Assembly: GCA_002690445.1 (NCBI GenBank)
Contig: NZER01000208.1
Span: 1-23,413 of the forward strand
Reading direction: 5' to 3'
DNA length: 23,413 nt
From: Candidatus Pacearchaeota archaeon
Lineage (GTDB): Archaea; Nanoarchaeota; Nanoarchaeia; Pacearchaeales; GW2011-AR1
Under the pieces are notes generated by a model that saw nothing but the letters and a program-made list of their open reading frames with translations, had not been told where the DNA came from and ran no database searches. Both the position numbers and the translations under genes were made by a program. Positions 1-6,569 of the stretch are shown here, piece by piece. How positions within the stretch are numbered: position 1 is the first letter of the stretch; every line of letters starts with the position of its first letter.

Positions 1-37
1 CTGCTTAGGATAAACACAAATTAAATTTTTATTTTTT

Positions 38-45
38 ATTTAAAC
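38..45 (+). promoter_or_regulatory. Archaeal TATA-like box
   Basis: ATTTAAAC lies in an AT-rich stretch, centred about 24-25 nt before the ATG at 66. This is the usual TATA-to-start distance for a leaderless archaeal transcript, so the first operon probably starts here. No clear BRE is visible. Confidence 0.45.
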
Positions 46-65
46 TAAAAACAAACATAAGAAGA

Positions 66-128
66 ATGGAAAAAAGAAAAGAAAACAAACAGGGAAACTT
101 AAATTTAGCTGAGGCTTTGGAGGAATAA
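66..128 (+). CDS. 20-codon leader-like micro-ORF
   Basis: This ORF of 20 codons starts at the ATG sitting at leaderless distance from the TATA-like box. It ends in TAA just before the next ATG (130). Its last ten residues, NLNLAEALEE, closely match the last ten of the next protein, NLNLVGALEE. Its 3' end also holds the GGAGG that serves as ribosome binding site for the gene at 130. It may be a translated leader that couples to the next gene, or a remnant of a duplication of that gene's 3' end. Expression is not shown by the sequence alone. Confidence 0.35.
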   Translation: MEKRKENKQGNLNLAEALEE

Positions 129-129
129 T
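94..129 (+). repeat. 36-bp direct repeat (second copy 551-586)
   Basis: Positions 94-129 and 551-586 match at 31 of 36 bases with no gaps. Both copies encode the same short C-terminal peptide, carry the purine-rich ribosome binding site, and end in TAAT beside a start codon. The first copy precedes the 130 gene and the second closes it, so the gene is bracketed by the repeat. Confidence 0.7.
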
Positions 130-585
130 ATGGGAAACAGAACTATGCCATTAATGATGGACGGTGCAGTACCAAGTGTGGAGGAATGTAGGGAGTTTGC
201 GGATGCGGTTAATTCTCCGGCAAATCTTAGTTATAAGCAACTTTGTGATATGGCAGAGACAGCGATGTTTTTTACTGCAGATGCAATTTTTCATGATCCA
301 ACAAATGTTGGCAGAGAATATTTTAAAGAAATTGCAGGTTTAATTGATGAAGCTAATACGCTGTATGATCCTGCAAGGGACATGGCTTATGCATTGGGTG
401 AAGCTACTTGCGAATCTGTGAAAGATAGAGTTCATCTTTCTGCTCTTGCTAGTGCATTAGGTTGTGCTGCTCATCCTGAATGGAAAATAGCTTCGAAGGA
501 TCTTGCTTTAAGAAGGGCAAAGGAGATAGGTCAGGAAGTGGGAGTTTTCAGAAACTTAAATCTAGTTGGAGCTTTGGAAGAATAA
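130..585 (+). CDS. Hypothetical protein, mainly helical, first main gene of the ATPase operon
   Basis: This is a 151-residue soluble protein whose family I do not recognise. The ATG follows GGAGG with 6 nt spacing, which supports the start. Composition suggests an alpha-helical protein without signal peptide or membrane segment, with an Ala-rich middle and several scattered cysteines. Its TAA overlaps the next start by one base (TAATG), implying translational coupling with the 585 gene and then with the ATPase. It could be an accessory subunit or regulator of that ATPase, but this is only context. Confidence 0.7.
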   Translation: MGNRTMPLMMDGAVPSVEECREFADAVNSPANLSYKQLCDMAETAMFFTADAIFHDPTNVGREYFKEIAGLIDEANTLYDPARDMAYALGEATCESVKDRVHLSALASALGCAAHPEWKIASKDLALRRAKEIGQEVGVFRNLNLVGALEE

Positions 586-980
586 TGGTAGCTGAAAATT
601 ATGACAGGAGTGGAAGAGAAGTTCAGAGGAAAGCAGGCCTAGATAGAAAGGCATTGATTCGTAAGATTAGTAGACCTGGACAAGAGGCTAGGTTGAAAAG
701 GGATTTTGTTGATGCTTCAAATTGTGCTTGTGCGTTGCTGGATGATTTTTCTCGATTGAAAAAGAAGGAACTTGCAGAGATGGACCCGGAAGAAGTGGGA
801 AATTTGAGGGGCAGATATGTAATTGAATTCCGGAGGCTTTGTGGAAAACATTTAGAGTATGCTGGAATATGTGGACTAGATTTAAGATCTGCTGAGACAC
901 CTGAATATTGTCAGGCAGGGGTGATTTACCAGAGTCTTATTGATCAGTTGGATAGTGAACTGCGGAGGAGGTCAGGATGA
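585..980 (+). CDS. Hypothetical charged helical protein upstream of the ATPase
   Basis: The protein has 131 residues and is basic in its first half (many Arg/Lys). A long helical stretch with LKKKELAEMDPEE follows around residues 59-71. I chose the ATG at 585 because it overlaps the upstream TAA and follows GGAAGAAT; an earlier in-frame start would lie inside the previous gene. The stop TGA overlaps the ATG of the ATPase (ATGA). No known domain is recognised. The tight coupling suggests it is made in step with the ATPase. Confidence 0.7.
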   Translation: MVAENYDRSGREVQRKAGLDRKALIRKISRPGQEARLKRDFVDASNCACALLDDFSRLKKKELAEMDPEEVGNLRGRYVIEFRRLCGKHLEYAGICGLDLRSAETPEYCQAGVIYQSLIDQLDSELRRRSG

Positions 981-2914
981 TAATGCAGAGACAGTTGACA
1001 GTTGAGGAAATTTGTAGTAAGTTAAAGCCGGTTTTGGGAGATAAGATTGATCAGATTTATCTTAGGTATACGATGGCTTCTGGGCTTGAAGAGAAGGAAG
1101 ATATTGCGCATGTTTTGAGTGCGTTGTATCAGAAGAATTTGAATAAGTTGCTTGATAGGGGAGTTTTGCTTGAGCCGCCGAAGGTGGGAGATGTTGCGGG
1201 CGATTATCCGTTGGCGACTGTGAGTTATGCTGGGAAGAAACTTTTTCCTTTTGCTTTGCGGGAACAGGACTGGCCGAGGCATGTTTGTATTTCAGGAATG
1301 TCTGGGAGCGGTAAGACAACTTTAGCTTTTCAGATTATTGGGAATTTTATTGAGAAAGATAAGCCGTTTTTGGTTTTTGATTGGAAGAAATCTTTTCGGC
1401 CGTTGACTTTGGCTGACAATGATATTCGACTTTTTACTGTTGGGAATGATGCTGTTAGTAATTTGTTTAAGATTAATATTAATAAGCCTCCAAAGGGTGT
1501 TTCGCCTAAGGAGTGGATTAATGTTGTTTGTGATTTGTTAACTGAAAGTTTTTTTGTTTCGTTTGGTGTTCATAAAGTTTTGCTTGAGACGTTAGATGAT
1601 GCGTTTAAGGAGTGGGGGATTTATGATGGGAGTGAGAATTACCCGACTTGGAATCATATTAAGTGGAGATTGGAAGAGAGAGCGAGTTCGTCTAAGGGTC
1701 GGGAGGCGACTTGGATTGAGTCAGCTTTGAGAATTGCAAGTGTTTTGACTTTTGGGGATTTTGGGAAGACTGTTAATTATAAAGGAGAAAAGGGTTTTAG
1801 TATTGAAGATATGTTGGATAAGAAGATTATTTTTGAGTTGAATACTTTGAGTAATATTGAGAAGAAGTTTTTTTGCGAGTTTATTTTGACTTATATTTTT
1901 AAGTTGAGGAAAGCTGGTGATGGTTGTGCTAGCGAAGCAGGGAAGTTTAGCCACGCGATTGTTGTTGACGAGGCGCATAATATTTTTCTGAAGGACAAGA
2001 CGCATTTTGTTCAGGAGTCTGTTACTGATATGATTTATCGGGAGATGAGAGAGTATGGGACTTCGTTGATTTGTCTGGATCAGCATGTTTCTAAATTGAG
2101 TGATTCTGTTAAAGGAAATTCTGCGTGTCATATTGCGTTTCAGCAGCAGCTGCCTCAAGATATTTTTGAAATTTCTAATTTAATGCAGTTAGCTGATAAA
2201 AAGGAAATGTTTTCTCAGCTGGAAGTTGGAAGTGCGATTGTTAAGTTGGCAGAGAGATTTACTTCTCCTTTTTTGATTGAAGTTCCTTTTGTTGATTTGC
2301 GAAAGCAGGATGTTAGTGATAATGATATTGCTGTTAAGATGAGATGTTTGGTTGAGGGTAAGGATGTAGATGAAAAGAAAGATGATTTTAGCAAGGCTGT
2401 TAAGGGGGAGGTTGAGTTGGATAGAGAAGTTGAGGAAGTGGAAGTTGTTGAGAAGGTTAGTGGGGTTGTTGGATTTAATGAGGTGCAGAATTATTTGATG
2501 AAGGTTGTTGAGGAGAAACTTGGGGCTGGGATGAGCTTGGCTGAGGTGGAGAAAGAGCTTGTTCGTGCTGCTAAGGTTGGAAAGAATTATCGGATTTCTG
2601 ATGTTTTGAAAGTTGTGAATTATATTTTTGATAAGCAGTTTAAGGGAAGTTTGGAATTAGGTAGTGGAGAAGTTGTTGAGACTGCAGGTGTAGTTGTTGA
2701 GGCAGATGGGTTGAGTGAGGGACAGGGGAAGTTTGTTAGATTTTTGAAAGATAATCCAAAGCATGTTTTGAGCACTGTTGAACTTTACAAGGAAGTTGGG
2801 CTTAGTCCGAGAAAGGGTAATGTTGTTAAGAATGAATTGATGGGAAAGGGTTTGATTAAGATTCACGAACAGAAAAATAACAGGGGGTGGAAGAAGGTTA
2901 TTCGCCTTAGTTAA
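977..2914 (+). CDS. HerA/VirB4-type (DUF87-like) P-loop ATPase with C-terminal winged helix
   Basis: This 645-residue protein is an FtsK/HerA-superfamily ATPase. Walker A is GMSGSGKTT at residues 107-115 (Lys113). Walker B is IVVDEAHN with Asp331 and Glu332. An N-terminal region of about 100 residues precedes the motor. After about residue 450 comes a charged, Glu/Val-rich linker, then a final segment of about 65 residues with the pattern of a winged helix-turn-helix. Such motors form hexamers that pump or process DNA, for example in plasmid or conjugative transfer or with NurA nuclease. No NurA, relaxase or pilus gene is visible here, so a DNA-transfer role is only a guess. GGAGGAGG ahead of the start and the ATGA overlap support the start. 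An alternative is a mobile-element ATPase of unknown substrate. Confidence 0.85.
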   Translation: MIMQRQLTVEEICSKLKPVLGDKIDQIYLRYTMASGLEEKEDIAHVLSALYQKNLNKLLDRGVLLEPPKVGDVAGDYPLATVSYAGKKLFPFALREQDWPRHVCISGMSGSGKTTLAFQIIGNFIEKDKPFLVFDWKKSFRPLTLADNDIRLFTVGNDAVSNLFKININKPPKGVSPKEWINVVCDLLTESFFVSFGVHKVLLETLDDAFKEWGIYDGSENYPTWNHIKWRLEERASSSKGREATWIESALRIASVLTFGDFGKTVNYKGEKGFSIEDMLDKKIIFELNTLSNIEKKFFCEFILTYIFKLRKAGDGCASEAGKFSHAIVVDEAHNIFLKDKTHFVQESVTDMIYREMREYGTSLICLDQHVSKLSDSVKGNSACHIAFQQQLPQDIFEISNLMQLADKKEMFSQLEVGSAIVKLAERFTSPFLIEVPFVDLRKQDVSDNDIAVKMRCLVEGKDVDEKKDDFSKAVKGEVELDREVEEVEVVEKVSGVVGFNEVQNYLMKVVEEKLGAGMSLAEVEKELVRAAKVGKNYRISDVLKVVNYIFDKQFKGSLELGSGEVVETAGVVVEADGLSEGQGKFVRFLKDNPKHVLSTVELYKEVGLSPRKGNVVKNELMGKGLIKIHEQKNNRGWKKVIRLS

Positions 2915-2915
2915 G

Positions 2916-3128
2916 ATGAAACATAAATTACATGGGAGTGAAGCAGGGCCTTTGGGAAGGGTGCGGAATTATCTTAGATTGGCGCGGAGTCATTCAGGTC
3001 CTGGGTGGCGTGATTTTATTGTTTCAAATTATGACAATGCATTTGATGTGTTAAAAGATTTGCCATCTAGTCCGGAAGTTGAAGCACTTAGAGTAGAAGT
3101 TAAATTGGGAATTGAAAAATTATCATAA
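2916..3128 (+). CDS. Small hypothetical protein at the end of the ATPase operon
   Basis: This 70-residue soluble protein starts 1 nt after the ATPase stop (TAAGATG), so it is almost certainly translated by re-initiation. The N-terminal half is Arg/Gly-rich and basic; the C-terminal half looks helical and acidic. I recognise no domain. It closes the operon, because an A-rich gene-free spacer follows. Confidence 0.6.
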   Translation: MKHKLHGSEAGPLGRVRNYLRLARSHSGPGWRDFIVSNYDNAFDVLKDLPSSPEVEALRVEVKLGIEKLS

Positions 3129-3460
3129 TCATACTTATTCAAATAAACAAACAAGAACCACAAATAGATAAACAGAGACAACAAAACCAGCAAAAAATCG
3201 TAAGATTTTTTGAAATTGGTTAAAGTGACTTACAGAATGTGGTTTTTTTGAAATAGAATGAGAAATACCTCGCGGCTTGGGAAACAGGTTGTGAAATAAG
3301 GTAATTCGAAAGAAGCAAGGACAGACATGTCTTTGAAAAGATAGAGAGTTTTCTGGCAAGAAGGTGAAATACCTTTTGATTTTGGTGTTTTTTGATGAAA
3401 TATCTCGAACGCGCGTGAATTTGCGTGTTTGGGAGTGAAAAACCTTGAAGGAGAATTGTG
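3129..3460 (+). other. Gene-free spacer between the archaeal-type operon and the small-gene block
   Basis: No convincing gene is visible in these 330 bases. The first part is A-rich and C-containing, unlike the G-rich sequence that follows, so this may be the junction between two sequence types. A loose motif TGAAAtAcCT recurs near 3262, 3366, 3397 and 3437. AAGGAG at 3448-3453 belongs to the next gene. No tRNA or clear inverted terminal repeat was found. Confidence 0.5.
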
Positions 3461-3658
3461 ATGGCTTTTATATGGGCTTGTGTAATGAGACTGGGGCGGA
3501 GTGCTGTTATAGTGGTTGTGGTGATAACGGTGATAAGAGAATTTGGAGGTGAGAATCTTTCGTCTTGGTGTATCGATCGGGTGTTTAATGGGGGTGTTTT
3601 TTTCATGTTCTTTGATCTGTTTTACTATGCTGCGGACAGGATTGATAAGAGTGGGTGA
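3461..3658 (+). CDS. Two-TM membrane microprotein
   Basis: The product has 65 residues, a hydrophobic Val/Ile-rich segment around residues 13-25 and a Phe-rich one around 46-58, so two membrane passes are likely. AAGGAG at 3448-3453 is 7 nt before ATG 3461; a GTG immediately upstream is possible but less well spaced. It is the first gene of the long plus-strand block. The family is unknown. Confidence 0.5.
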   Translation: MAFIWACVMRLGRSAVIVVVVITVIREFGGENLSSWCIDRVFNGGVFFMFFDLFYYAADRIDKSG

Positions 3659-3664
3659 GAAGAA

Positions 3665-3702
3665 GGAGAAACGTGAGTCGGCGGGGGTCTGGCGGTTGAG
3701 TT
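3665..3702 (+). repeat. Imperfect direct repeat (second copy 3868-3910)
   Basis: GGAGAArCGTGAGTyGGCGG is followed in both copies by GTCTGGyGGTTGAGTT. The second copy has an extra CGGGG. Both copies lie at or just past the 3' end of a membrane microprotein gene (3461-3658 and 3742-3879), which suggests that a gene-plus-spacer unit was duplicated. Confidence 0.6.
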
Positions 3703-3741
3703 GTGGTTTGGGAACAGATAAGAAGAAAGGCAGGTGTTGAG

Positions 3742-3879
3742 ATGTCTTTTGTTGTGTTTGGGTTGATATGTTTGAGTGCTGCGATAATCCTCTTTCGTCT
3801 TAATCGTATTGATGAACGATTGGAGAGAATTGCTGAACTGCTGGAAAGGAAGGAGAAGGATGAAGCTGGAGAAGCGTGA
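3742..3879 (+). CDS. Single-TM microprotein with amphipathic helical tail
   Basis: This 45-residue protein has a TM segment at about residues 2-18 (Phe/Val/Ile/Leu), then a charged heptad-like helix RLNRIDERLERIAELLERK, then a short acidic end. The same plan recurs in the proteins at 6570 and 7050. The upstream GGCAGGTGTTGAG is a weak ribosome binding site. The function is unknown; a bitopic membrane protein with a coiled-coil tail could oligomerise. Confidence 0.45.
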   Translation: MSFVVFGLICLSAAIILFRLNRIDERLERIAELLERKEKDEAGEA

Positions 3880-3950
3880 GTTGGCGGGGCGGGGGTCTGG
3901 TGGTTGAGTTTTGAGAAGTGTAGGAAAGTAGAAGCAATAGAGATAAGGGG

Positions 3951-4031
3951 ATGATCATGATAAGGGAAGGTTGGAGGCAGGTTGGTTGGGTTTTGTTTTT
4001 GACGTGGTTGGCGTTTATGGCGATGTGTTAG
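3951..4031 (+). CDS. Possible 26-residue hydrophobic microprotein
   Basis: A short ORF follows AAGGGG. It encodes a basic start (MIMIREGWRQ) and a Trp/Leu/Phe-rich hydrophobic end that could span a membrane. It sits in the 170-nt gap between 3879 and 4052, on the same strand as its neighbours. The length makes the call weak. Confidence 0.25.
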   Translation: MIMIREGWRQVGWVLFLTWLAFMAMC

Positions 4032-4051
4032 GGAAATAGAAAGGGATAGCA

Positions 4052-4297
4052 ATGCGAAATGTAATGGGAGAATGTGAAGGGTGCGGGCGTCCAATTGATG
4101 GTGGTAGTGGCAGTTCTTTTTGCAGGGCGTGCGATGTAGAAGTTCGGGAGGATTTAGCGGCGGCAGCTGCGGCGGTCGAGTTTTGGAAGAGGCGCTGGAG
4201 AGGTTTAGAAGACAGAAGGAAGCAAGCCGGCAGAGGTTGTTGTAGGAAGGCAGAAATAGACAAGGAGAAGGAGGAAAGTGAGTTGGGGGGAATGTGA
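4052..4297 (+). CDS. Zinc-ribbon microprotein with helical tail
   Basis: The 81-residue product carries two CxxC knuckles, Cys8/Cys11 and Cys24/Cys27, separated by a Gly/Ser turn. This is the pattern of a small zinc ribbon of the TraR/DksA or rubredoxin-knuckle kind. An Ala-rich segment and a long Arg/Lys/Glu helix follow. The CEGC...DGG...FC pattern is shared with the protein at 5947, so the two may be paralogues. AAAGGGA precedes ATG 4052. Zinc binding is inferred from the cysteines; the partner is unknown. Confidence 0.55.
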   Translation: MRNVMGECEGCGRPIDGGSGSSFCRACDVEVREDLAAAAAAVEFWKRRWRGLEDRRKQAGRGCCRKAEIDKEKEESELGGM

Positions 4298-4338
4298 AGA
4301 CAGAGAAATGAAGCAACTGGTTTTGGAACTTTAGGAAC

Positions 4339-4352
4339 TGCCCTGGTGGGCA
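4339..4352 (+). promoter_or_regulatory. Stem-loop of the gene-start cassette
   Basis: TGCCC-TGGT-GGGCA lies just after GGAACTTTAGGAAC and just before AAGGAG and ATG 4369. It is one of at least nine similarly placed 4-6 bp hairpins in the block. Confidence 0.55.
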
Positions 4353-4368
4353 AAGAAGGAGAATTGAG

Positions 4369-4632
4369 ATGTCAGAGAGAATCGAACAGATTGTGGAGTT
4401 GACAGGTGATGATGGGTCGGATTCTGCGGCTCTTGGGGATGGGAATGTTGCTGAGGATCAGCTTCTTTTTGTTACACAAGGGGGTGGTACTGTGAGGGTG
4501 GATGATTGTCAGCCCGATGTTTGGGTCTTTGTTGATCCACCTCGATCTTGCCCTGAGTTGCGGGCTGGCGATGTTATGCCAGAGGAGTGGGGCATCGAAG
4601 GTCCGATAAATGGGGGTGGGAGTAGGGGTTGA
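4369..4632 (+). CDS. Small acidic hypothetical protein
   Basis: This 87-residue soluble, Asp/Glu/Gly-rich protein has a start strongly supported by AAGGAGAATTGAGATG after the stem-loop. It has no signal peptide or TM. Two cysteines and a Pro-rich stretch (VDPPRSCPE) are present without a known motif. The beta-rich middle could be a small independent domain. The family is not recognised. Confidence 0.5.
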   Translation: MSERIEQIVELTGDDGSDSAALGDGNVAEDQLLFVTQGGGTVRVDDCQPDVWVFVDPPRSCPELRAGDVMPEEWGIEGPINGGGSRG

Positions 4633-4776
4633 TGATTTCAAGGAGTAAAGATTAAGGGTTAGGAAGATGTTAAAGGAGAGCTGGGGGGATTTGGTGGTAG
4701 TGAAGAAGAAGTAGTCAGTGAGTGATGAGTTTGGGATTGGAGAAACTTGCCTAGAAGGGCAGAAAAGGAACTAGCA

Positions 4777-5208
4777 ATGAAGAATCAGAGAACGAGCACG
4801 CAGAGTTGGAATGGTCAGAAGAACAACGGTAACGAGAACGGAAACAGCAAGAAGCAAGGAGATGGGACGATGAAGACGAGCACGCAGAATCAAGTTCGGG
4901 ATGGCGGCAACAGGGCTGGTATGTCTGTGGATGCTAATAAGGAGGTTGAGACCCTGCTGCGGCAGGCAAGAGGAGCTGCTGTGAAGGCACGTCATGATGA
5001 GGGGGAGTATGACAGGATGCAGGAGTTGATTCGTCGGGCAATTGGGTGGGCGAGGAAGAGTGGCCGGAATATTCGGGAGGAGGTTAAGAAGATACGCGAT
5101 TCTGTTCCGTCAAGGAGTAGGTTGGAGATCTCGCCAGAGATGCAGGTGCGTCTGGAGCAGATGGCAGAGCGTTCGGCAGTTCAGCAGGCAGCTCTAGCAG
5201 TGGCGTAG
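4777..5208 (+). CDS. Hypothetical protein with Asn/Gln-rich N-terminus and helical C-terminus
   Basis: The 143-residue protein has residues 1-45 Asn/Gln/Ser/Gly-rich and probably disordered, with an internal repeat around (R/K)TSTQ. The rest is helical and charged, including an RRAIGWARKSGRNIREEVKK-type basic helix. I chose ATG 4777 because a TGCC/GGCA stem-loop (4748-4761) and AAGGAA lie directly before it; the longer in-frame TTG start at 4747 would fall inside that stem. Terminator-like hairpins follow the stop. The function is unknown; the basic helices would suit nucleic acid or protein binding. Confidence 0.55.
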   Translation: MKNQRTSTQSWNGQKNNGNENGNSKKQGDGTMKTSTQNQVRDGGNRAGMSVDANKEVETLLRQARGAAVKARHDEGEYDRMQELIRRAIGWARKSGRNIREEVKKIRDSVPSRSRLEISPEMQVRLEQMAERSAVQQAALAVA

Positions 5209-5221
5209 TTTTTGTATTAGG

Positions 5222-5296
5222 GAAGGGGGCTTGAGGTGACTAGTGTTAGGACTGGACTGCACTGGAATCTGAGAGCCCCTTTCTCCTGTTTTTTGG
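5222..5296 (+). terminator. Intrinsic-terminator-like hairpin after the 4777 gene
   Basis: GAAGGGGGCT (5222-5231) pairs over ten positions, with one G-U, to AGCCCCTTTC (5274-5283). TCCTGTTTTTT follows. The loop is about 42 nt. Confidence 0.55.
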
Positions 5297-5312
5297 TTGT
5301 GAAATTGTGGAG

Positions 5313-5351
5313 CCCGCCCTGAGCTGTGTATGGTTTGGGGCGGGATTTTTT
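5313..5351 (+). terminator. Terminator-like hairpin with conserved loop, copy 1
   Basis: CCCGCCC (5313-5319) pairs with GGGCGGG (5338-5344) and is followed by ATTTTTTT. The loop TGAGCTGTGTATGGTTTG is nearly the same as in the hairpins at 16217 and, less closely, 12206. In those copies both arms changed together (CCCTGCC/GGCAGGG). The T run ends only about 6 nt before the ribosome binding site of the 5367 gene, so an attenuator or processing role is possible. Confidence 0.6.
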
Positions 5352-5366
5352 TGAAGGAGATATGAG

Positions 5367-5579
5367 ATGGCAGATATGTATCGGCGAGAAGGTATGGAAG
5401 CTTACAAGCGGGACGAGAAGGAGGATAAGGATTGCCCGTATCCTTGGGGAAGTGAGGAGTGGCGTGAGTGGGTTGAGGGGTTTAAGGAGGCTGCTGCTGG
5501 TTTTCAGCAGTTGGACAAGAAGAGTTTGGAGAATGTGGACTTGGGGGAGTTTCCTGAGGAGGGAGATTTGGATAAGTAG
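5367..5579 (+). CDS. RMF-like small protein (ribosome modulation factor family), copy 1
   Basis: This 70-residue protein shows the RMF/CrpP-like pattern. A G..AY helix start (Gly9, Ala12, Tyr13) is followed by Cys23-Pro24-Tyr25, then Trp35, Gly38-Phe39 and Glu41-Ala42. In E. coli the same order is GYQAG...CPY...QW..GW.EA. RMF binds 100S/hibernating ribosomes; CrpP-type relatives have other reported roles. An acidic C-terminal tail of about 25 residues is extra compared with RMF (55 residues). It lacks the strong positive charge of RMF, so ribosome binding is uncertain. GAAGGAG precedes the ATG. A second, divergent copy follows. Confidence 0.5.
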   Translation: MADMYRREGMEAYKRDEKEDKDCPYPWGSEEWREWVEGFKEAAAGFQQLDKKSLENVDLGEFPEEGDLDK

Positions 5580-5629
5580 GTGTTGAGTTAGAGTGAGTGA
5601 AGAGCCTAATTTTTGAAAGAACAAAAAAG

Positions 5630-5884
5630 ATGACAGTGTATGAAGAGGAAGGTCGTCAAGCTTACGAAGATGGGGAGATAGGAGTTGGGGGTTGTCGGTA
5701 TGATTTTGGGACAATGAAGCGTAAGGAGTGGGAGAAAGGTTGGTTTGCGGTTTTTTTGAAGAAGAATGGTTTGGGGGGTGCCGGGGTTCGGGCGGCGACA
5801 GAGGCGGAAGTTGAAGCAGTGGCGGCAGGGGTAAGAGATGGTATGGAGGTTCTGGTGGGGGCTGAAGTAGTTGGTGTTGGGTAG
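5630..5884 (+). CDS. RMF-like small protein, copy 2
   Basis: The 84-residue protein has the same scaffold as its neighbour: Gly8, Ala11-Tyr12, Gly15, Cys22-x-Tyr24, Trp34, Gly37-Trp38. The last 35 residues are Ala/Val/Gly/Glu-rich. I chose ATG 5630 because it places the conserved G..AY helix at the N-terminus as in RMF. Ribosome binding site support is weak (GAAAGA). It is probably co-transcribed with the 5367 gene, 50 nt upstream. Family assignment is by motif only. Confidence 0.45.
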   Translation: MTVYEEEGRQAYEDGEIGVGGCRYDFGTMKRKEWEKGWFAVFLKKNGLGGAGVRAATEAEVEAVAAGVRDGMEVLVGAEVVGVG

Positions 5885-5946
5885 TTCAGCAGTACGTTGA
5901 CAGCAGTGTGTGGTGGTATTGGAAATCCTAAGGAAAGGATGTAGTG

Positions 5947-6297
5947 ATGAAGGAATGTGATCTAGCAACGAGTGAAGATGTTGAAGGTGTGGTGATGGTA
6001 AAAAGGATGGGATCGATGGAACTTCCAGCATCTAGCAGTAAGGATATGCTGGTGGAAGGAGATCTTTCGATGCAGCGTAGGCAGGAGCTCTTAAACTCCT
6101 GTGAGGGCTGTTGTCCGGATGGGGGTCAAAGTGAGGAGTTCTGTTGCGGGTGTGGGGTTCATGAGAAACTTAAACAGGAAGGGTGGAATGGGGATGTGGA
6201 GGAGGAAGATGTGGAGGAGGAAGATGTGGAGGAGGAAGATGTGGAGGAGGAAGATGTGGAGGAGGAAGATACTGAGGGGCGGAGCTGGTTGACGTAA
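5947..6297 (+). CDS. Cys-rich protein with acidic VEEED repeats
   Basis: This is a 116-residue protein. Residues 52-69 hold six cysteines (52, 55, 56, 66, 67, 69) arranged as CxxC...CxxC with two extra Cys, likely a metal site, and resembling the zinc-ribbon protein at 4052. From about residue 84 it has five perfect VEEED units, then a short tail ending LT. There is no TM or signal peptide. AAGGAAAGGATG upstream supports ATG 5947. The acidic repeat may mimic nucleic acid or bind cations or basic partners; this is inference. Confidence 0.5.
   Translation: MKECDLATSEDVEGVVMVKRMGSMELPASSSKDMLVEGDLSMQRRQELLNSCEGCCPDGGQSEEFCCGCGVHEKLKQEGWNGDVEEEDVEEEDVEEEDVEEEDVEEEDTEGRSWLT
6196..6270 (+). repeat. 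Five perfect 15-bp tandem repeats in coding sequence
   Basis: Five identical copies of GTGGAGGAGGAAGAT encode VEEED x5 in the 5947 gene. The identity at third positions points to recent expansion by slippage. Confidence 0.9.
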
Positions 6298-6303
6298 AGC
6301 TGA

Positions 6304-6329
6304 AACCTCCTGCTTGTATAGGGGAGGTT
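6304..6329 (+). promoter_or_regulatory. Stem-loop after the 5947 gene
   Basis: AACCTCC (6304-6310) pairs with GGAGGTT (6323-6329), seven pairs, starting 7 nt after the stop. No T run follows, so it is more likely an mRNA 3'-end or processing structure than an intrinsic terminator. Confidence 0.4.
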
Positions 6330-6398
6330 CATGTAAGATAGCAACTTGCATGCTGATGAGGTAAGCTGTAGTTTCTTAAAATGGGAAGGAGAGAAAGA

Positions 6399-6551
6399 AT
6401 GTTCTGGATCTGGGTGTTGGCTTGTTTGTTTGTGGGGACTGTTGTTCATGTCTTTTATTCAGATGTGAGCTGGTTAATAGGTCTAGCTTGCGGGGTTGTG
6501 CTGTTTTTCTTGGGGTGGGGTGTGTATGAGCTGTTGTGTCTGGTTTTCTAA
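6399..6551 (+). CDS. 50-residue two-TM membrane microprotein
   Basis: This ORF encodes two hydrophobic segments (about residues 2-19 and 24-48) around a short polar turn (YSDVSW). GGAAGGAGAG lies about 8 nt before the ATG. Nearly the whole protein is membrane-embedded. Its size and architecture would suit a holin-like or membrane-complex accessory microprotein, but nothing identifies it. Confidence 0.45.
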   Translation: MFWIWVLACLFVGTVVHVFYSDVSWLIGLACGVVLFFLGWGVYELLCLVF

Positions 6552-6569
6552 CTGAGAAGGAGCACGAAG

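Noticed and set aside
3543..3740. Plus-strand frame overlapping the 3461 gene
   Set aside because: It starts at a TTG inside another gene, lacks a good ribosome binding site, and its Lys/Arg-rich end comes from the repeated spacer.
3603..4353. Long minus-strand open frames (up to 237 codons) opposite the microprotein genes
   Set aside because: They are Pro/Ser/Leu/Thr-rich antisense readings of a G-rich strand, have no ribosome binding site, and conflict with well-supported plus-strand starts.
5597..5629. Upstream extension of the second RMF-like gene
   Set aside because: The extension has no ribosome binding site and would put extra residues before the conserved N-terminal helix.
6196..6270. 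CRISPR-like array
   Set aside because: The units are 15 bp, contiguous without spacers, and in frame within a gene.
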